This document shows, piece by piece, positions 60,182 to 64,000 of a DNA stretch of 64,000 bases; the stretch's first letter is position 1; every line of letters starts with the position of its first letter. The translations under genes were made by a program, and so were the position numbers. The DNA is from Chrysomallon squamiferum (Eukaryota; Mollusca; Gastropoda; Neomphalida; Peltospiridae): the NCBI GenBank assembly GCA_012295275.1, contig CM022671.1, positions 22,003,822 to 22,067,821 on the forward strand, read 5' to 3'. The notes under the pieces are model-generated. The model was given only the letters and a program-made list of their open reading frames with translations, had not been told where the DNA came from and searched no databases.

Positions 60182-61534
60182 TTAATAATCCAATGACACT
60201 GAGAATCTGAGAATCTCCCTTTCTGAAGAGGCAGTCGCGCGAAAAATCCTGGAAAACGACGGTAACGACAGACCAATAAATTTTCTTATTCCTTCGCTTC
60301 CGTTACCGGTTTGGTCGCGGGTTTTGGGGGAATTTCCGGCTGTTTTTTCTCTGGTTCGGGAGGCTGTCTCAACTGTTCTGGTTTTCTGGCCGGTTCTGGC
60401 GGCCTTTTTAGCCGCCTCCGTTGGTTTTCTGGCGGGTTCGGGAGCTTTTTTTGGTACTTCTACCGGCTTCGACTGCTGCTGTGGAATTTTGGACGGTTTT
60501 TCTGCGGCTTTCACCGAAGACGTGTCACGTGACCTGACTTCCTGTCCGTCTGTTCTGTCCGGAACGACTACTTCCTCCTCGTCGTGTTCGATCGCGTGGT
60601 CGAGTGCGCAGAGGTGCAAACTTTTGTTCCACAGATCTTTCGCCAGCTGCTTGTCTCGTCCTTTGTCCTTTATTTTCATAAGTTTGCAGTTATAGAAAAG
60701 CTTCCCCGACTGGTCGCGTGCGGAATCTTTACATGCGCAGAAGACTACGGTCTGACAGCCAGAAATTGGATCTTTAAACAGAATTCTTCCCATGGCGCGC
60801 AGCAATTGTCCTTTCATTCCTGGCCAGTTGCGCATCAAGTCGGTAGCCACCGCACCTATAGATATAAATAACAGAAGTATAAATCAGTATACTATCAAAC
60901 TATACTATACAATACCATCCTGTACTGTACTATTCTATACCATACTATACTGTACTGTACTATACTATACTATACTATACTATACTATACTATACTATAC
61001 TATACTATACTATATTATACTATACTGTACTATACATTTAAGCAAATACATTGGCATAGAGAAATAATTAATATTATTTCTAAATAATTATATAGATATT
61101 GCTGAGGATAAATATGATAAATGTTCTGGTTCTTTACAAAACATAATTTTTTGTTAAGCTAGATTTCAAATCAAAATTAAAAAAAAAAATCATCAGAATT
61201 TTTTTTTTTTTTTTACAAACAGTGTCCATAAGAATGTACTGCCAAAACAACAAGAATCACTCATAATTACATTTCGAAAAAAAAACATTAAAAAATAAAG
61301 TAAAAATGAACAGAATCAAGGGTACGGCAAAAACTTAATTTTAAAGAATATATTTTAAAATAATAAGAATAATAATAAAGAAAAAAGATAGAAGAGATGA
61401 ACCAGGCTAACAAAATGGTAAAAGTAAAAAAAAAAAAAAAAAACAACATTAATAACAATTTAAAAAATCAAAAAACAAAAATAAAACAAAAAAATAAAAT
61501 AAATAATAATAAAAATAAATAAATAATAAAAATA

Positions 61535-61566
<32 letters not shown>

Positions 61567-62473
61567 GAAAAATAAATAAATGTAAAAACAACAACAACAA
61601 CAACAACGTCGGGTAACGGCATTGTGAATACTGACCAGGGTGAACGGCCATGCTGATGACGACGTCGGAGAAGAAACGTCGATGACACTCAAGGTTGAAC
61701 AGCATGTTCGCCAGCTTGCTGCGGGCGTAGGCGCCGTAGACGGTGTAGCCCTTGGACATAGCGATGTCGTCGAGATCTAAGCTGCCGTGTAAGTAGGCGT
61801 CCGACACCACGTTGATGACTCGACTGGGCGCGCACTTCCTCAGCGTGTCCTTAAGAAGCCAGGTAAGGTAGAAGTGTCCAAGGTGATTGACCCCAAAGCA
61901 TCGCTCGATACCATTGTCCGTAGAAGCTCTTGGCCCCATGTAAGCTAAAATAAAAAATAAATAAAATTAGAAATTAATAAAATTAACAAAATATATATAT
62001 ATATATTTTTTTTTTTTCACTAAAAATGGGGATTTTTATTGATTATGAAATCCAATGAAGTCTGTATATTTTTTTTTAAGAAATATTAATTTTAAAAAGC
62101 GCTTTCTTAATAGTTATATCTATAATTACATGATGTTTTGAACGATGAAAAAAAGGTTATTAAAAATATTAATCCAAATCTATCTCGAATCGCTTTATTT
62201 TCTTTATTTTTGCGAACGTCCGTTACAAACCTGCATTGTTGATGAGCACGTGCAGGTTCTTCTCCTTGTGGAGGAATTCTTCCACGAAGTCTTTAATGGA
62301 CGACAGGCTGGCCAGGTTGAGGTGCGACGCAAACACGTTGGGGTTCTGCGTCTTTTTCATGATGTTTCTGGCCACGGCGTCCCCTTTGTGGCGGTCCCTC
62401 ACGGCCAGGATTATGCGACCTCCTCTCTTCGCGAGTTCTAGAGCCGTCGCTTTGCCTATTCCGCTGTTTGCCC
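60182..62473 (-). CDS. Retinol dehydrogenase-like short-chain dehydrogenase, 5' end missing
   Basis: NAD(P)-dependent oxidoreductase of the SDR family, closest in pattern to RDH11-14, which interconvert retinol and retinal at membranes. Exons: 62,231-62,473; 61,636-61,944; 60,182-60,855, all GT-AG and phase 1. Together they give about 408 residues. The first exon reads GANSGIG (cofactor-binding TGxxxGxG; its Thr and first Gly are upstream) and ends INNA. The second has FGVNHLGHFYLT, RVINVVS (catalytic Ser), YARSKLANMLF (catalytic YxxxK) and VHPG. The third has AVATDL, GCQTVVFCACKD and SGKLFYNCKL, then a ~130-residue tail rich in Lys, Ala, Pro, Glu and Thr that ordinary RDHs (about 300-330 residues) lack. 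The usual NNAG motif reads NNAA across the junction. The expected N-terminal exon (membrane anchor and first strand) was not found up to 64,000. Confidence 0.92.
60890..61032. repeat. (ACTAT)n pentamer array in SDR intron
   Basis: Tandem TATAC/ACTAT pentamers with TGTAC variants begin 35 bases after the acceptor of the last SDR exon, in the intron between its second and third detected exons. Confidence 0.9.
61430..61615. repeat. A-rich AAT/AAAT simple sequence in SDR intron
   Basis: Poly-A, AATAAA-type and (AAT)n/(AAC)n repeats directly beside the donor of the SDR exon ending at 61,636. They yield spurious hydrophobic extensions of the exon frame. Confidence 0.8.
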
Positions 62474-63102
62474 CTGAAACATGAAAATACAGGATTTTAC
62501 CAAACCTTCATCGCGGACATGTTTGAGCAGACCCGACGTGCACACATTCTTAAACTGTTTTCCCGTGGATTTCAGAATAGTTTCAAATGACTGTGTAGTG
62601 ATCCACCCAGACAATACTTTCACCTTACACATTTATGAGACATTTTATTTAATTAATTATTTATTTTCGTGTTTATTAGTTTTCATGCTGATTAAGAATG
62701 TATTGTAAATAGCATAAATACTTCTGTTTTTCGTTAATCCATTTATATTTACGGATATTCTGTTTTCATTTTTGTTGTTAACCTCTCTGCCCCCCCGCCC
62801 CCCCCCTCCGATGACATGAGTTTGTTGGCATTTCGTTAAAAATCAGAAAATATCTGCACTGCATCAGATGGTGTGGTATGGACTATCTCCACTTCTGATA
62901 ACAACATCAGTGAGCATCTGACGTACATGAATAAAATGCACATCAGTAAATGTTATAAACAGAAGAAAGGAAAAGAAAAACGGTCGGTGTGAGTCATTCA
63001 AACTATTTTTAGAAAGGTAATACTTAATCGCAAAAACTTTGTGAAACGAACAGAGGATTATATAAACAGACTCTGCAAGTTTTTTTCTTCTTCCATTTTC
63101 TA

Positions 63103-63157
<55 letters not shown>

Positions 63158-64000
63158 TTCTTCCGGTTGACTGAAAATATCTTATCCAATTTTCCACCGA
63201 TTTAGAAGAATATTTGTCATTACTTGAAACTGCCAACTTATGGTAATCTCGCAGTTTTGATCTTCGCCTTGTCAGCAGAGGTTTTAACAGAACATTTTGC
63301 TACAATTTATTGTTTTCTGCTAGCACAAGTACAAAAAAAGGGAAAAAAGAGGGGGAAAAAAAGAGCTTTCTAAGAGCTTTGTGGCTTTTCAGATCAAGCA
63401 ATTTGTCTTTCCAATCCTCATCGTTATAATTTTTTTATTTTGGTAGATCAGACTAAATCACAATGCTTCCTAATATCCAAAATAAAATGGCAAATATCAG
63501 AAAATAATGTCTTAGACTGTTGTTATCCTTGGTTTTGGTTTTTCAGTGAGGAAGATTTTTCTTTTTCTTCCTAGGTACAAAAGCTACATATTGTTGACTT
63601 GTAGACATCCATTACAATTAGGCCAGACGTAGCACAAACAAGCATGATAACTTAGGTGTCGGTATAATTCACTGTTAATGATAACTATGTATCTGCAAAT
63701 AAGTTTGATAATTCTTGGTTCAACACGGAAATGAGAACATTCCCGCCATGAAACCGGAGAAGTCCGGAATGTGTCGATCATTAGTTTCGTTTATGATCGC
63801 TATTGCCTTCGGAATCATTAGCAATTGGGGTATGCGATTCGTTGTTATTTTCAGTTATTTACTTTCATGAGATAACGAAGACGATTATGATTTCTGGTTT
63901 TTAATTAGCTCGTGCACGCATATGTGTATATATATAAATAACAGATCCAGAATGTCGTTCATTTTAAACTTGTCTTTCTCTTTGAGCGTAGCCTTTATTC
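62474..64000. other. Upstream SDR intron or intergenic, no exon found
   Basis: No coding exon is recognised on either strand. Contains a C-rich tract (62,790-62,808) and an ATT array (63,105-63,157). The minus-strand frame at 63,584-63,781 lacks a domain. The missing 5' end of the dehydrogenase gene presumably lies beyond 64,000. Confidence 0.5.

Noticed and set aside
60324-60871. Plus-strand frames opposite the dehydrogenase last exon
   Set aside because: Antisense shadows of a GC-rich coding exon; the minus strand carries the SDR motifs.

Overview
The window looks like invertebrate nuclear DNA. It is very AT-rich, crowded with ATT/AAT, GA, GT and pentanucleotide microsatellites, and its genes are split into short exons by GT-AG introns. 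A mollusc, perhaps a gastropod, fits best. The main clue is a decayed copy, near 57,030-57,145, of the conserved core of a SINE that I know from molluscan genomes. That identification is from memory, so the organism call is provisional.

Layout. 1-10,240 has no convincing gene. It holds a 3.5 kb GT-rich minisatellite (about 2,330-5,830), two adjacent perfect hairpins (7,343-7,423), and a nest of inverted motifs (8,030-9,933) around one weak exon candidate. 11,434-18,810 (minus strand) is a fatty acid-binding protein gene. Three of its four expected exons have exactly or nearly the canonical lengths (70, 173 and 102 bp); exon 4 was not found. Exon 3 lies between the arms of a ~260 bp inverted repeat. 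18,811-27,450 is intergenic, with SINE-like fragments and long microsatellites. 27,453-30,607 (minus) is a complete KMT5A/SET8 histone H4-K20 methyltransferase gene in six coding exons. 32,389-50,279 (plus) is a complete strawberry notch (SBNO1-type) gene in 30 coding exons, carrying one apparent single-base frameshift in exon 4. KMT5A and SBNO1 are divergent across about 1.8 kb that must hold both promoters. 50,280 to about 54,400 or beyond is probably SBNO1 3' UTR. 60,182-62,473 (minus) is the 3' part of a retinol dehydrogenase-like short-chain dehydrogenase with an unusual basic C-terminal tail; its first exon or exons were not found and probably lie beyond the window.

The genes do not form a pathway. 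KMT5A and SBNO1 are both nuclear chromatin or transcription factors, and the shared promoter region could co-regulate them. FABP and the dehydrogenase both handle hydrophobic ligands (fatty acids, retinoids), but they are 40 kb apart with nothing to link them. All exon models come from reading splice sites, reading-frame phase and family conservation by eye, with no transcript evidence. No prokaryotic feature, CRISPR array or viral gene was seen.
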